A program made the translations under genes and the position numbers. Below the pieces are notes generated by a model. It did no database searches. It was not told where the DNA came from and was given only the letters and a program-made list of their open reading frames with translations. From the NCBI GenBank assembly GCA_964477125.1, contig CAYZCZ010000011.1, positions 1-20,239 on the forward strand: DNA of 20,239 nt, in the 5' to 3' direction. Within the stretch, counting starts at the first letter, position 1. Each line of letters begins with the position of its first letter. Origin of the DNA: DALYDK01 sp964477125 (GTDB lineage: Bacteria; Patescibacteriota; Saccharimonadia; Saccharimonadales; CAIOMD01). Below are positions 13,897 to 20,239 of this stretch, piece by piece.

Positions 13897-13924
13897 TTGA
13901 CAAATATAAAAAAGTGTATATAGT
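13897..13924 (+). promoter_or_regulatory. Promoter of the 188-aa gene
   Basis: Perfect TTGACA (13897-13902), 16 bases, TATAGT (13919-13924). The predicted start near 13931 leaves a leader of about 50 bases, unlike most genes in the window. Confidence 0.6.
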
Positions 13925-13981
13925 TTTTTTAGCTTTATATAGAAAACAATTTAAATATTTATTAGAGGAAAATCTACTTAA

Positions 13982-14548
13982 ATGAATCCAAACGCACACG
14001 AGTCATTGAATAATCCAGTAATGAGCTCCGTTAATCTAATCCATTTAGTTACTTCACCATTGAGCGAGCATGTACATAAATATTGCCATAAACAGACGCT
14101 TCATTGCCAAGAAACTACTTTTCAGACCATGGTACAGGCTGGTACTGGCGATTTATGGAGAGCAGTGAGAATTGTAAATGAAGATTCCGCTAATATTGCA
14201 TCTTCAAGATATCTTTTTGCAAGTAACAATAGTTGGGAAAATGGCGTTCGGACACTAATGTTTGATACAGTTTTTAATAATTTAATTGACGAAACTACTA
14301 CAGTAGACAAGAGTGGTAACTTCCAAATTACAGATATATTTAGGTCTGGCGATTCAGCATACATTTCTGGTCTAATAGAGATGTTGGGTTTAAATGAGCC
14401 CACGGTTTTAGATAAAAGAGTAAACGATGAAATGTATTTTAGCCCCGAACAACAGCAAATGTATAGAGTTGGTCATCCTGAGTTCGAATTTGTAGGAAAA
14501 GCCAATAATAGGCTTAACCGTCTTGCTAGATTTTTGATTGGTAAATAA
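13982..14548 (+). CDS. Hypothetical protein, 188 aa
   Basis: I do not recognise a family. The sequence is soluble in character, with no membrane segment or signal peptide. The N-terminal third is rich in His and Cys (SPLSEHVHKYCHKQTLHC), which could bind a metal. A mixed alpha/beta stretch follows (TGDLWRAVRIVNEDSANIAS), and the C-terminal tail is basic (KANNRLNRLARFLIGK). AGAGG about 13 bases before the ATG and a consensus promoter further up show a leadered mRNA. It converges on murD, and the two stop codons are 3 bases apart. Real gene; function unknown. Confidence 0.75.
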   Translation: MNPNAHESLNNPVMSSVNLIHLVTSPLSEHVHKYCHKQTLHCQETTFQTMVQAGTGDLWRAVRIVNEDSANIASSRYLFASNNSWENGVRTLMFDTVFNNLIDETTTVDKSGNFQITDIFRSGDSAYISGLIEMLGLNEPTVLDKRVNDEMYFSPEQQQMYRVGHPEFEFVGKANNRLNRLARFLIGK

Positions 14549-14551
14549 AGC

Positions 14552-16035
14552 TTATTTTTGTAAAAATTGCTTAAACTGTTCGCCACGGTCTTTATAGTTT
14601 TTAAAAAGTCCAAAACTGGCGCAAGCAGTTGATAATAGTATTACATCCCCAGCTATAGCAAAACTTTGAGCTTTACTAACTATATCTTCCATTGTATTAC
14701 CGCCAGTAGTTACATCATTAAATCCGCGTTCGCGTAGTTTCTCGCTAAGATAAGGTCCAGTATCTCCAATAGCTACAACCCTTTTCACGTTACTATTAAC
14801 AATTTCGTTAATTAAACTAAAGTACTCTGATCCTTTGTCGGAACCACCTAAAATTAGAATCGTAGGTAAATTAATAGCTCTTATGGCTGCAATAGTAGCT
14901 TCTGGTGTCGTAGCAAAACTATCGTTATAGTATTTTATTCCAAACTTTTCGCCTAGGTACTCAAGCCTATGCTCTAGCCCCTTAAAATTTTTAATTGTTT
15001 CTTTAATTTCATTTAATTTTTCAGGACCAGTTATTTGCCATACAACAGCCAAGGATGCACAAATATTTTCTAAGTTGTGCCGACCCAATAATTCAACCTC
15101 GTTAATTTTGCAAATAAATGTATCGTTATACATAATACTGTCGCCGTATACGTAGGCACCTTTTTCTAAAGATTCTAAGCTACCAGCTTTTGGCACAGAA
15201 TAAGGTATCATTTTGCCACCGCTACAATTGGCAATTTCTGTAGACATATCGTTCTTGGCATTGTAAATTGCTATATCGTCTAAATCTTGGTAAGAGAACA
15301 TTTGCTTCTTGGATTCATAATAGTCTTTGGGTGACTGATGCCAATCTTGGTGCTCAGGGACGACCATTAAGCAAACTGCAATATGTGGAGAGTATTGCAA
15401 GTCTATTAGCTGGAAATTAGCTAGCTCCAAAACAACCCAATCTTCAGGCTGAATATTATTTTCCAATAAAAGTAGCGGGTCTAGGCCGATATTTCCACCA
15501 AGGTGAACTATTTTTCCACTAGCTTCTAGTATTTTTGATATTAGCGTGCTGGTGGTTCCTTTACCTTTAGTGCCTGTTACACCAATAATATTTTTTGATG
15601 GACAAACCTTAAAAAACTCATTTGTAGTTGTAGTAACCTTNNNNNNNNNNNNNNNNNNNNNNNNNNNNNNNNNNNNNNNNNNNNNNNNNNNNNNNNNNNN
15701 NNNNNNNNNNNNNNNNNNNNNNNNNNNNNNNNNNNNNNNNTAATATTTTTTGATGGACAAACCTTAAAAAACTCATTTGTAGTTGTAGTAACCTTCCCAA
15801 GTATTGTCTGGTCGTTAGCATTTATAATAATAGATGGGTGAATAACAGGGCTTCGAACTATTAGGTCAAATTCATCTAAATTATTCAAATGTTCAGAACC
15901 CAGTTTGGAATTTGCCCAGTCAGGTACTACTATGTTTATATTTTGGTCACATATGGTAATTTGGTTTCCAGCTAAATGCCAATATTTAGCTGCGCTTTGG
16001 CCCTGTAGGCCATAACCTAAAACTGCAACTTTCAT
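14552..16035 (-). CDS. murD: UDP-N-acetylmuramoylalanine-D-glutamate ligase, interrupted by an assembly gap
   Basis: Adds D-glutamate (from MurI) to UDP-MurNAc-L-Ala using ATP. The N-terminal domain begins MKVAVLGYGLQGQSAAKYW. The ATP site reads GVTGTKGKGTTST (the usual Asn of GTNGK is Lys here). HRLEYLGEKFGIKYYNDSFA and ATTPEATIAAI, ILGGSDKG and STACASFGLFKNYKDRGEQF follow in the expected order. A run of 100 N (15641-15740) splits it, and 55 bases are duplicated on both sides. Removing the N run and one copy (155 bases) restores a single frame of 442 aa, the normal MurD length. The gene itself is therefore almost certainly intact. It starts 3 bases after the response-regulator stop, in one operon. 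Confidence 0.93.
15586..15795. other. Scaffold gap with duplicated 55-base flanks
   Basis: Positions 15586-15640 and 15741-15795 are identical, separated by exactly 100 N. This is two contig ends that overlap but were not merged. It is not a biological repeat. Confidence 0.95.
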
Positions 16036-16038
16036 TTT

Positions 16039-16410
16039 TTAATTCTCAAAATATTTTTTAACAAGATCGGCAACCTGACGGGGTGTCATGTTGGCTTTAA
16101 CAATAAAAGCCAATACACTCAGGCTTTTTAATACTTCTGGGGCTTCTTGCTCGCCCATATTGGTTAAAATAATAACCTTAACATTTTCACCCCAAGATTC
16201 TTTACGAATTTTGGCCAAGCACTCATCACCGTTCATTTCGGGCATCATTAGGTCTAGTAAAATCATGTCAGGGCGCATAGCTTTAGCTAGCTCGTAGCCC
16301 AGTTTTCCGTTCTCTGCAGTTTCTACTTCATATCCCTCAGCCTCGAACTTCATTCGGTACATCTGGGAGATGGCTTGATCGTCTTCTATAATTGCTATTT
16401 TTACTGCCAT
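16039..16410 (-). CDS. Single-domain response regulator (second of a pair)
   Basis: 123-aa CheY-like receiver with no output domain. The acidic pocket is E9-D10-D11, the phospho-acceptor D53 sits in DMILLDLMMPEMNG, the switch Thr is T83 (ILTN), and the conserved Lys is K105 (FIVKA). It would be phosphorylated by a histidine kinase not in this window and act by protein contact. It is closely related to the gene just upstream, probably a tandem duplication. AAAGG nine bases before the ATG is a usable ribosome binding site for an internal operon gene. murD follows after 3 bases. Confidence 0.93.
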   Translation of the reverse strand: MAVKIAIIEDDQAISQMYRMKFEAEGYEVETAENGKLGYELAKAMRPDMILLDLMMPEMNGDECLAKIRKESWGENVKVIILTNMGEQEAPEVLKSLSVLAFIVKANMTPRQVADLVKKYFEN

Positions 16411-16440
16411 AATTTTTTACCTTTATTAAAGTTTATTATA

Positions 16441-16812
16441 TCACCCCGTAACTATAACTTGTTTTATAATATCAAGCACTTGGGTTGGGGTATATTGTGC
16501 TTTTACAATATACTGGCTTACATTTAAAACTCTTAAATCAGCCGGTGCTTCGCTTTTACTTATGTTTGTTAGTACTATGACTTTAATTTCATTGCCCCAT
16601 TCAGTTGATCGGAGCCATCTTAACACTTCATTTCCTGGCATGCCCGGCATTTTTATATCTAACAATATTAAGTCGGGTCTCACGTTTGCAATAACTTCCT
16701 TACCTATATTTCCATCTTCAGCTAGTGATATTTCATAGCCTTCAGCTTCAAGCTTAAAGCGGTACATATCACGGATAGCTTTGTCATCTTCAACTATAGT
16801 TATTTTAGTCAT
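16441..16812 (-). CDS. Single-domain response regulator (first of a pair)
   Basis: 123-aa receiver-only protein. The acidic pocket is E8-D9-D10, D52 lies in DLILLDIKMPGMPG, T82 in VLTN, and K104 in YIVKA. All phosphotransfer residues are present. Length and layout match the following gene, and the two share YRxKxEAEGYE near the N-terminus. It begins the operon RR-RR-murD, with 30 bases to the next gene. A possible extended -10 (TGTTATGCT) ends 8 bases before the ATG. Partner kinase and target are unknown. Confidence 0.93.
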   Translation of the reverse strand: MTKITIVEDDKAIRDMYRFKLEAEGYEISLAEDGNIGKEVIANVRPDLILLDIKMPGMPGNEVLRWLRSTEWGNEIKVIVLTNISKSEAPADLRVLNVSQYIVKAQYTPTQVLDIIKQVIVTG

Positions 16813-16820
16813 TCATTAAT

Positions 16821-16829
16821 AGCATAACA
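16821..16829 (-). promoter_or_regulatory. Possible extended -10 of the RR-RR-murD operon
   Basis: TGT plus TATGCT on the minus strand ends 8 bases before the ATG at 16812. It is a weaker match than the others in the window. Confidence 0.35.
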
Positions 16830-16903
16830 GATTTAAAGTACTAATATATGTACCAAAACCAACAATATATTTAGGTATATTCACATTATATGTAAAAATT
16901 AGC

Positions 16904-16948
16904 ATGGATAGCATATTGCGTATCCTGCCCGTACCAGGGCAAAATTAG
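16904..16948 (+). CDS. Possible 14-aa leader peptide
   Basis: ATG to TAG encodes MDSILRILPVPGQN, ending 18 bases before the GTG of the basic protein. It spans two small hairpins, one of them TGCCC with GGGCA around GTACCA. A leader or uORF role is speculative. Confidence 0.2.
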   Translation: MDSILRILPVPGQN

Positions 16949-16966
16949 GGAAAAGAGGTGGTCAAG

Positions 16967-17131
16967 GTGTCCGCCCATCGTGGTAACAAGGCAATACCTA
17001 TTACTAGGCGTAACAGGCGTAAAAGTAACAAGGCACTCAGACGTCGCGCAAAAGGTGTTGCAGGGGGTACGTCCAGGCATCGTAGCAGGACAGACCCTAA
17101 GCCAACAAGACCTAGGCGCAAACGCCGATGA
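16967..17131 (+). CDS. Very basic 54-aa protein (alternatively part of a structured RNA)
   Basis: A GTG-started frame with a good ribosome binding site (AAGAGGTGG at 16953-16961). The product has 22 Arg/Lys among 54 residues and a single acidic one, with runs such as RRNRRKS, ALRRRAKG and RPRRKRR. It would bind nucleic acid, like a small nucleoid, ribosome-associated or protamine-like protein. I cannot place it in a family. The segment is far richer in G+C than its surroundings (35 of 60 bases at 17041-17100) and is followed by a GC hairpin. Both facts also fit a non-coding RNA, although I found none of the RNase P, tmRNA or SRP RNA signatures. It is too short to be listed by most gene finders. 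Confidence 0.4.
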   Translation: MSAHRGNKAIPITRRNRRKSNKALRRRAKGVAGGTSRHRSRTDPKPTRPRRKRR

Positions 17132-17152
17132 CCCATCTACCACTTAGCGCAG

Positions 17153-17189
17153 GCCCGAGCAGCCCTGCGTTCACTCTAACAAGGGTGAA
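17153..17189 (+). terminator. Two adjacent hairpins after the basic ORF
   Basis: CGCAGG with CCTGCG (7 bp including a G-U) is followed by TTCACTCT (17170-17177) with AGGGTGAA (17182-17189), an 8-bp stem with loop AACA. There is no U tract, so termination is uncertain. They could be the 3' part of a structured RNA. Confidence 0.35.
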
Positions 17190-17233
17190 AAACAAAACCT
17201 GCTCACAACTTCATTTAGGCAACTAGTATTTAC

Positions 17234-17242
17234 TGTTATAAG
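17234..17242 (+). promoter_or_regulatory. Extended -10 of corA, predicted leaderless
   Basis: TGT plus TATAAG (17237-17242) ends 8 bases before the ATG at 17251. Confidence 0.45.
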
Positions 17243-17250
17243 ATATAACT

Positions 17251-18183
17251 ATGATTAAGTTTTATAGCCGACCCAAGCTTGGTATTGATTTAGTTATTGC
17301 GGATAAAATATCCAAAAATTGTTGGGTATTTGTTGAAGACCCAAATTCCAATGAAATTGACTATTTAGTTAAAAACCTAAAGCTGGATGAAGGCTTAATA
17401 TTAGACTCAGTAGATACTGATGAAGCTCCAAGGGTAGAAGTAGAAGGTGGTGTTTTGTATGTTTTTAGTAGGTTTGCTTATACTAACAGCAAAGGCATTA
17501 TCAAAACGGCTCCGGCTATGTTTGCAATAACTAAAAGCAATATTATTACCGTAGCAGTTAGAAGGCGTAGTATTTTTAAGCAATTTGCAGATGATAATGC
17601 AAACTATGCTACAGCAAATAAAATGGATATTTTGGCAAACCTACTAAGGATATCTATAGAAAGCTATAGCTATAGGCTCAATTCAATTAGTCGCCAAGTG
17701 CGTTCTATACGTAGTAATTTAAGTGTTGATAAGCTTTCTAATAAAGATTTTATACAGCTAGTTGAGGTGGGTGATGTATTAAACGAGTTTTTAGGCGATA
17801 TTGTTCCCATTAACAATGTGTTACAAGTATTATCTAAGAATAAACAAAACCCAAAGTTTAACGAAGAAGATCTTGACCTACTAGAAGATTTATATTTATC
17901 GGCAAATCAATTACTAGACAACAGTAAAAGCGCCCTAAAAACAATTGTCAATATTCGTGATTCTTATGCCAATATTGCTACAAATAACCTAAATAAAAAG
18001 ATTACTTTACTTACCACCCTAACAGTAGTGCTTACTATACCAACGATTGTAGGTAGTTTTTGGGGCATGAACGTGAATGTTCCGTTTAAAAATAGTACCG
18101 ATTCATTTTTAATAATTATTTCAGTAACACTTCTTTTAGTTAGCCTGACTCTTGCGTGGCTAAAAACTAAAAAATGGTTCTAG
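17251..18183 (+). CDS. corA: CorA-family magnesium/divalent cation channel
   Basis: 310-aa inner-membrane protein of the CorA family, which forms a pentameric Mg2+ channel. A cytoplasmic alpha/beta domain comes first. A long helical stalk follows (about 125-250, with LLRISIESYSYRLNSISRQV and the VGDVLNEF region). TM1 is at about 249-270 (ITLLTTLTVVLTIPTIVGSF), directly followed by the diagnostic GMN at 272-274 in WGMNVNVP. TM2 is at about 286-304, with a basic end KTKKWF. The length is typical. Monocistronic. The substrate could include Co2+ or Ni2+. Confidence 0.94.
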   Translation: MIKFYSRPKLGIDLVIADKISKNCWVFVEDPNSNEIDYLVKNLKLDEGLILDSVDTDEAPRVEVEGGVLYVFSRFAYTNSKGIIKTAPAMFAITKSNIITVAVRRRSIFKQFADDNANYATANKMDILANLLRISIESYSYRLNSISRQVRSIRSNLSVDKLSNKDFIQLVEVGDVLNEFLGDIVPINNVLQVLSKNKQNPKFNEEDLDLLEDLYLSANQLLDNSKSALKTIVNIRDSYANIATNNLNKKITLLTTLTVVLTIPTIVGSFWGMNVNVPFKNSTDSFLIIISVTLLLVSLTLAWLKTKKWF

Positions 18184-18229
18184 AAAAACATTAAAATAGT
18201 AGATTTTACAAAAGTTCAAAAATATTTAG

Positions 18230-18258
18230 TTGACTTTACTTTTAAAATAATGTTTAAT
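18230..18258 (+). promoter_or_regulatory. Promoter of the 94-aa/488-aa operon
   Basis: TTGACT (18230-18235), exactly 17 bases, TTTAAT (18253-18258). The predicted start near 18265 leaves a leader of about 139 bases. Confidence 0.55.
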
Positions 18259-18263
18259 ATTAA

Positions 18264-18358
18264 TTAAGCCAAAGAGCTTAAGTGAACATTTGCAAATTAG
18301 CACTTCAAGAAATCTTATTCAAAGATAAGACTGCTTGAAGTGTTTTTATATTTTTTAG
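18264..18358 (+). promoter_or_regulatory. Attenuator-like leader with mutually exclusive hairpins
   Basis: Three helices compete. First: TTAAGC (18264-18269) with GCTTAA (18276-18281). Second: CTTAAGTG (18277-18284) with CACTTCAAG (18301-18309), 8 bp with one bulge. Third: CACTTCAAG with CTTGAAGTG (18334-18342), enclosing TCTTAT with ATAAGA and followed by a U-rich run. The third has terminator form, the second is its antiterminator, and the first would release the terminator. It may alternatively just be the corA terminator. Confidence 0.5.
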
Positions 18359-18390
18359 CTTAAATTCTATGCATTAATTTAAATTTCAAA

Positions 18391-18396
18391 AAGGAG
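18391..18396 (+). promoter_or_regulatory. Strong Shine-Dalgarno of the 94-aa gene
   Basis: AAGGAG lies 7 bases before the ATG at 18404. It is the best ribosome binding site in the window. Confidence 0.8.
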
Positions 18397-18403
18397 TTAT
18401 ATT

Positions 18404-18688
18404 ATGGGAAAACCAAACTTACCACAGTTAATTGGTGAAGTTACTAAGGATTCAGTAGTTAGTTTTGTCAATGACACAAGGTTTGCATTAGGATCAGTTA
18501 GTGTAATTAATGACTTAAACGCTGAAAGCATCGAAAAAGGTCGTTCTCCTATTGAATTGCCAAGTCGCACGAGAATGATTGGTGAGTCTGCCTTGCGTAA
18601 TAGTAATGGATTAGTTGGTGGAATAGTAGCATCAGTTGTACTAAAAACAGCACTTAGAAATATTGGCAAAAAGTTTCCCATAGCCTAA
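18404..18688 (+). CDS. Hypothetical small protein, 94 aa
   Basis: I recognise no family. The N-terminal half is amphipathic (LPQLIGEVTKDSVVSFVNDT), the middle is polar with ELPSRTRMIGES, and the C-terminal end has one weak hydrophobic stretch (GLVGGIVASVVLKTALRNIG) that could be a membrane-associated helix. It follows a long structured leader and has the strongest SD in the window. This suggests high or tightly controlled expression. The next gene starts 16 bases later on the same strand with no SD or promoter of its own, so they are probably cotranscribed. Confidence 0.75.
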   Translation: MGKPNLPQLIGEVTKDSVVSFVNDTRFALGSVSVINDLNAESIEKGRSPIELPSRTRMIGESALRNSNGLVGGIVASVVLKTALRNIGKKFPIA

Positions 18689-18704
18689 ATTAAAAAGTAC
18701 ATTA

Positions 18705-20171
18705 ATGAAATCATCCCCAGAACAATTTGACCAAAATCCATCATCACGCCTTATCACACCAACGGGCCATCTTTTACATGAACAATATATGTGTATGAGA
18801 GAAAAGGCAATGGATGTGATACTGCCAGACGGGTTGTATATGCAAGAAATCCAAAAAGCTACAGGAGCGTGGTTTGAAGACCGTTTTCCGTTAGAAAGTA
18901 TTGATTTTTCAAATTACGACGAAAAAGCGGTTCGGGCAAAAATGTTAGGTTTAGCCGACTTTGTTAGAATAAATTTTCCCGATGCTATTCCTGACCAAAT
19001 AATTCATGCTAATGAGCTATTCATTGAAAGATCCTTTGGGATGTTTAATGACTGGAAAATGGGATTAAGAAATCCTGATTCTCGTGCAATTTCAGCATTT
19101 GCCGTACCTATGCGGGCATCGACTGAAAGGGATGATTACTCTAGGGAAGTAAAAAAACCTAGCGCAAGGATTCTTGATTTTCTTCCTGGAAAATATGTAG
19201 GGTTAGCTTGCGCAGGCCTTCCCCCTCTTATTTTAGATGAATTTAATTCTGGAAATTATCTTGTACTTGTTCCTATACTAGATGATGCAAGAATACAAGC
19301 AGGAGATAATCCTGAAAAGCAATTAAAAGCTTGGGCAGATGCTGTCAATAAGACAAATGACACTATTGATTTTTGTCATGAATATCTTGGGGCAACTTTT
19401 ATTGGAGAAGGTGCTGTGATACCGCGAATTATGGGTTATACATCACGTGTACGGAATAAGAATGTTATTTCAACAACTGGTCATGGCGGTACGGTCGATT
19501 TAATGATTAAAAAAGTACTACAATCATATGATCATGATGGTATTAACATTGGTGTAGCAGGACTTGGCGCTATTGGCTTAAGTGTTGCAAAAATAGTTTC
19601 CCAAAGATTTGAAGGTGCAAATATATCTATTTATGACAACAGAGAAAAAGCTCTAAGAAACGGGTATGATCAAATTAGCCAGATAGGTCGTAAGCCTGAG
19701 GTGGCTAAAGAAATAGTGGATTTACTTAGAAGGAGCGATGTAGTCATATCTGCAATTACTGAATTTGTCGACCTAAGTAATGTGGACATTGATTTATCAG
19801 GCGTCAAAATAATTGACGATAGCGAACCACGCTGTTTTAGCCCAGAACAAGTAGCCTCTTTGGGTGGTAAAATGACAGGCGTTATTGGACGAGACACAAA
19901 GGGTATTGCAGTACTTAAAAGCTATGATTATGGAGGTAATTTTGTCCAGCCTAATGATGGTTTTGGATGTGGCTATGAAGTTGAAACTCTCGCAAGAGAA
20001 TATAAAGAAAATATAGAGGGTGGAATGTCTGAAACCGAAGCATTAGAAAAGGCACGTAAAAATGCAATTCAGGGACCTGTAGATATCGAGGGTGCAAAAA
20101 GAACAGGAGAGCGTTTTGATAAATATGAAATAGTAGCTTCACCCGATCAGATTGATGGTCGTTACACTTAA
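18705..20171 (+). CDS. Rossmann-fold oxidoreductase resembling long-chain acyl-ACP reductase (COG5322-like)
   Basis: 488 aa, cytoplasmic. The N-terminal 240 residues are helical and unlike anything I can name. From about 255 the order of motifs resembles cyanobacterial acyl-ACP reductase. ISTTGHGGTVDLM comes first, then an NAD(P) site GVAGLGAIG (283-291) with an acidic residue after the next strand (YDN). SDVVISAITEFVD and KIIDDSEPRCF follow, and FGCGYEVETLA has Cys422 where that enzyme keeps its catalytic cysteine. A thioester-reducing, aldehyde-forming enzyme or an amino-acid-dehydrogenase-like enzyme are the two options. It lies downstream of the 94-aa gene in one transcript and is closed by a terminator. 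Rossmann call firm; reaction tentative. Confidence 0.6.
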   Translation: MKSSPEQFDQNPSSRLITPTGHLLHEQYMCMREKAMDVILPDGLYMQEIQKATGAWFEDRFPLESIDFSNYDEKAVRAKMLGLADFVRINFPDAIPDQIIHANELFIERSFGMFNDWKMGLRNPDSRAISAFAVPMRASTERDDYSREVKKPSARILDFLPGKYVGLACAGLPPLILDEFNSGNYLVLVPILDDARIQAGDNPEKQLKAWADAVNKTNDTIDFCHEYLGATFIGEGAVIPRIMGYTSRVRNKNVISTTGHGGTVDLMIKKVLQSYDHDGINIGVAGLGAIGLSVAKIVSQRFEGANISIYDNREKALRNGYDQISQIGRKPEVAKEIVDLLRRSDVVISAITEFVDLSNVDIDLSGVKIIDDSEPRCFSPEQVASLGGKMTGVIGRDTKGIAVLKSYDYGGNFVQPNDGFGCGYEVETLAREYKENIEGGMSETEALEKARKNAIQGPVDIEGAKRTGERFDKYEIVASPDQIDGRYT

Positions 20172-20200
20172 TCTCAATATAAAAACTTAAGCAATTCGGT

Positions 20201-20235
20201 AAAATAGGCTATTATTTTAATAAGCCTATTTTTTA
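20201..20235 (+). terminator. Intrinsic terminator of the operon
   Basis: AAAATAGGCT (20201-20210) pairs with AGCCTATTTT (20223-20232), followed by TT. It lies 30 bases after the stop codon of the oxidoreductase. Confidence 0.85.
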
Positions 20236-20239
20236 CTAT

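Noticed and set aside
15586..15795. Tandem repeat or frameshift mutation in murD
   Set aside because: Flank duplication around exactly 100 N is explained by unmerged contig ends.
16886..17143. Minus-strand frames of 85 and 63 codons
   Set aside because: They arise from the low stop density of a GC-rich segment, lack ribosome binding sites, and their translations look unnatural.
16900..17190. RNase P RNA, tmRNA or SRP RNA
   Set aside because: The GC-rich, hairpin-bearing stretch suggested one of these, but none of their hallmark conserved segments could be found on either strand.
1..20239. CRISPR array, insertion sequence or integrase gene
   Set aside because: No regularly spaced repeats, transposase or recombinase motifs were seen in the window.
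1..20239. UGA recoding as in Gracilibacteria
   Set aside because: No gene needs an in-frame TGA read as glycine, and murB ends with TGA at the family's normal length.

Overview
The window is AT-rich, densely packed bacterial DNA. It probably comes from a member of the Patescibacteria (CPR), most plausibly a Candidatus Saccharibacteria-type genome. The reasons are small proteins, many short membrane proteins of unknown function, an HTH-DUF3467 fusion, a TreT-like glycosyltransferase, and scattered single genes for peptidoglycan and one-carbon metabolism. TGA behaves as a normal stop (for example at the murB end), which argues against the UGA-recoding CPR groups. The lineage is an inference from gene content, not from a marker gene.

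Layout. 1-4575: a partial XRE-type HTH gene diverges from glyA; glyA converges on a murB-rel operon; murB diverges from an HTH-DUF3467 gene. 4590-5030: a tRNA-Arg/tRNA-Ser pair plus an orphan copy of the tRNA-Ser 3' end, each 3' end abutting a terminator. 5029-10800: a two-TM potassium channel, a membrane-anchored glycoside hydrolase with a C-terminal dockerin pair, a small membrane protein, a LysA-like decarboxylase, a second small membrane protein, a TreT-like glycosyltransferase and a DUF1801 protein. 10800-12380: an island-like, more GC-rich segment with a CheD-like gene, two orphan tRNA-Lys 3' ends, a long imperfect RNA hairpin and an intact tRNA-Lys. 12384-16812: folD-murI operon, an unknown 188-aa protein, and a two-response-regulator-murD operon whose murD is broken only by an assembly gap. 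16850-18183: a GC-rich segment encoding a very basic 54-aa protein (or an RNA), then corA. 18230-20239: a leader with attenuator-like mutually exclusive hairpins, a 94-aa protein and a Rossmann-fold enzyme resembling acyl-ACP reductase, ended by a terminator.

How the genes fit together. MurB, MurD and MurI supply peptidoglycan precursors, and LysA acts on meso-diaminopimelate at the same branch. GlyA and FolD carry the folate one-carbon cycle. Rel gives (p)ppGpp control and sits in one transcript with MurB.

Most striking signal. About a dozen genes that begin a transcript have a -10 hexamer ending only 5-8 bases (usually 6 or 7) before the start codon, with no Shine-Dalgarno. This predicts that leaderless mRNA is the default here. 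A few genes (13982, 16410, 16967, 18404) instead carry clear ribosome binding sites.
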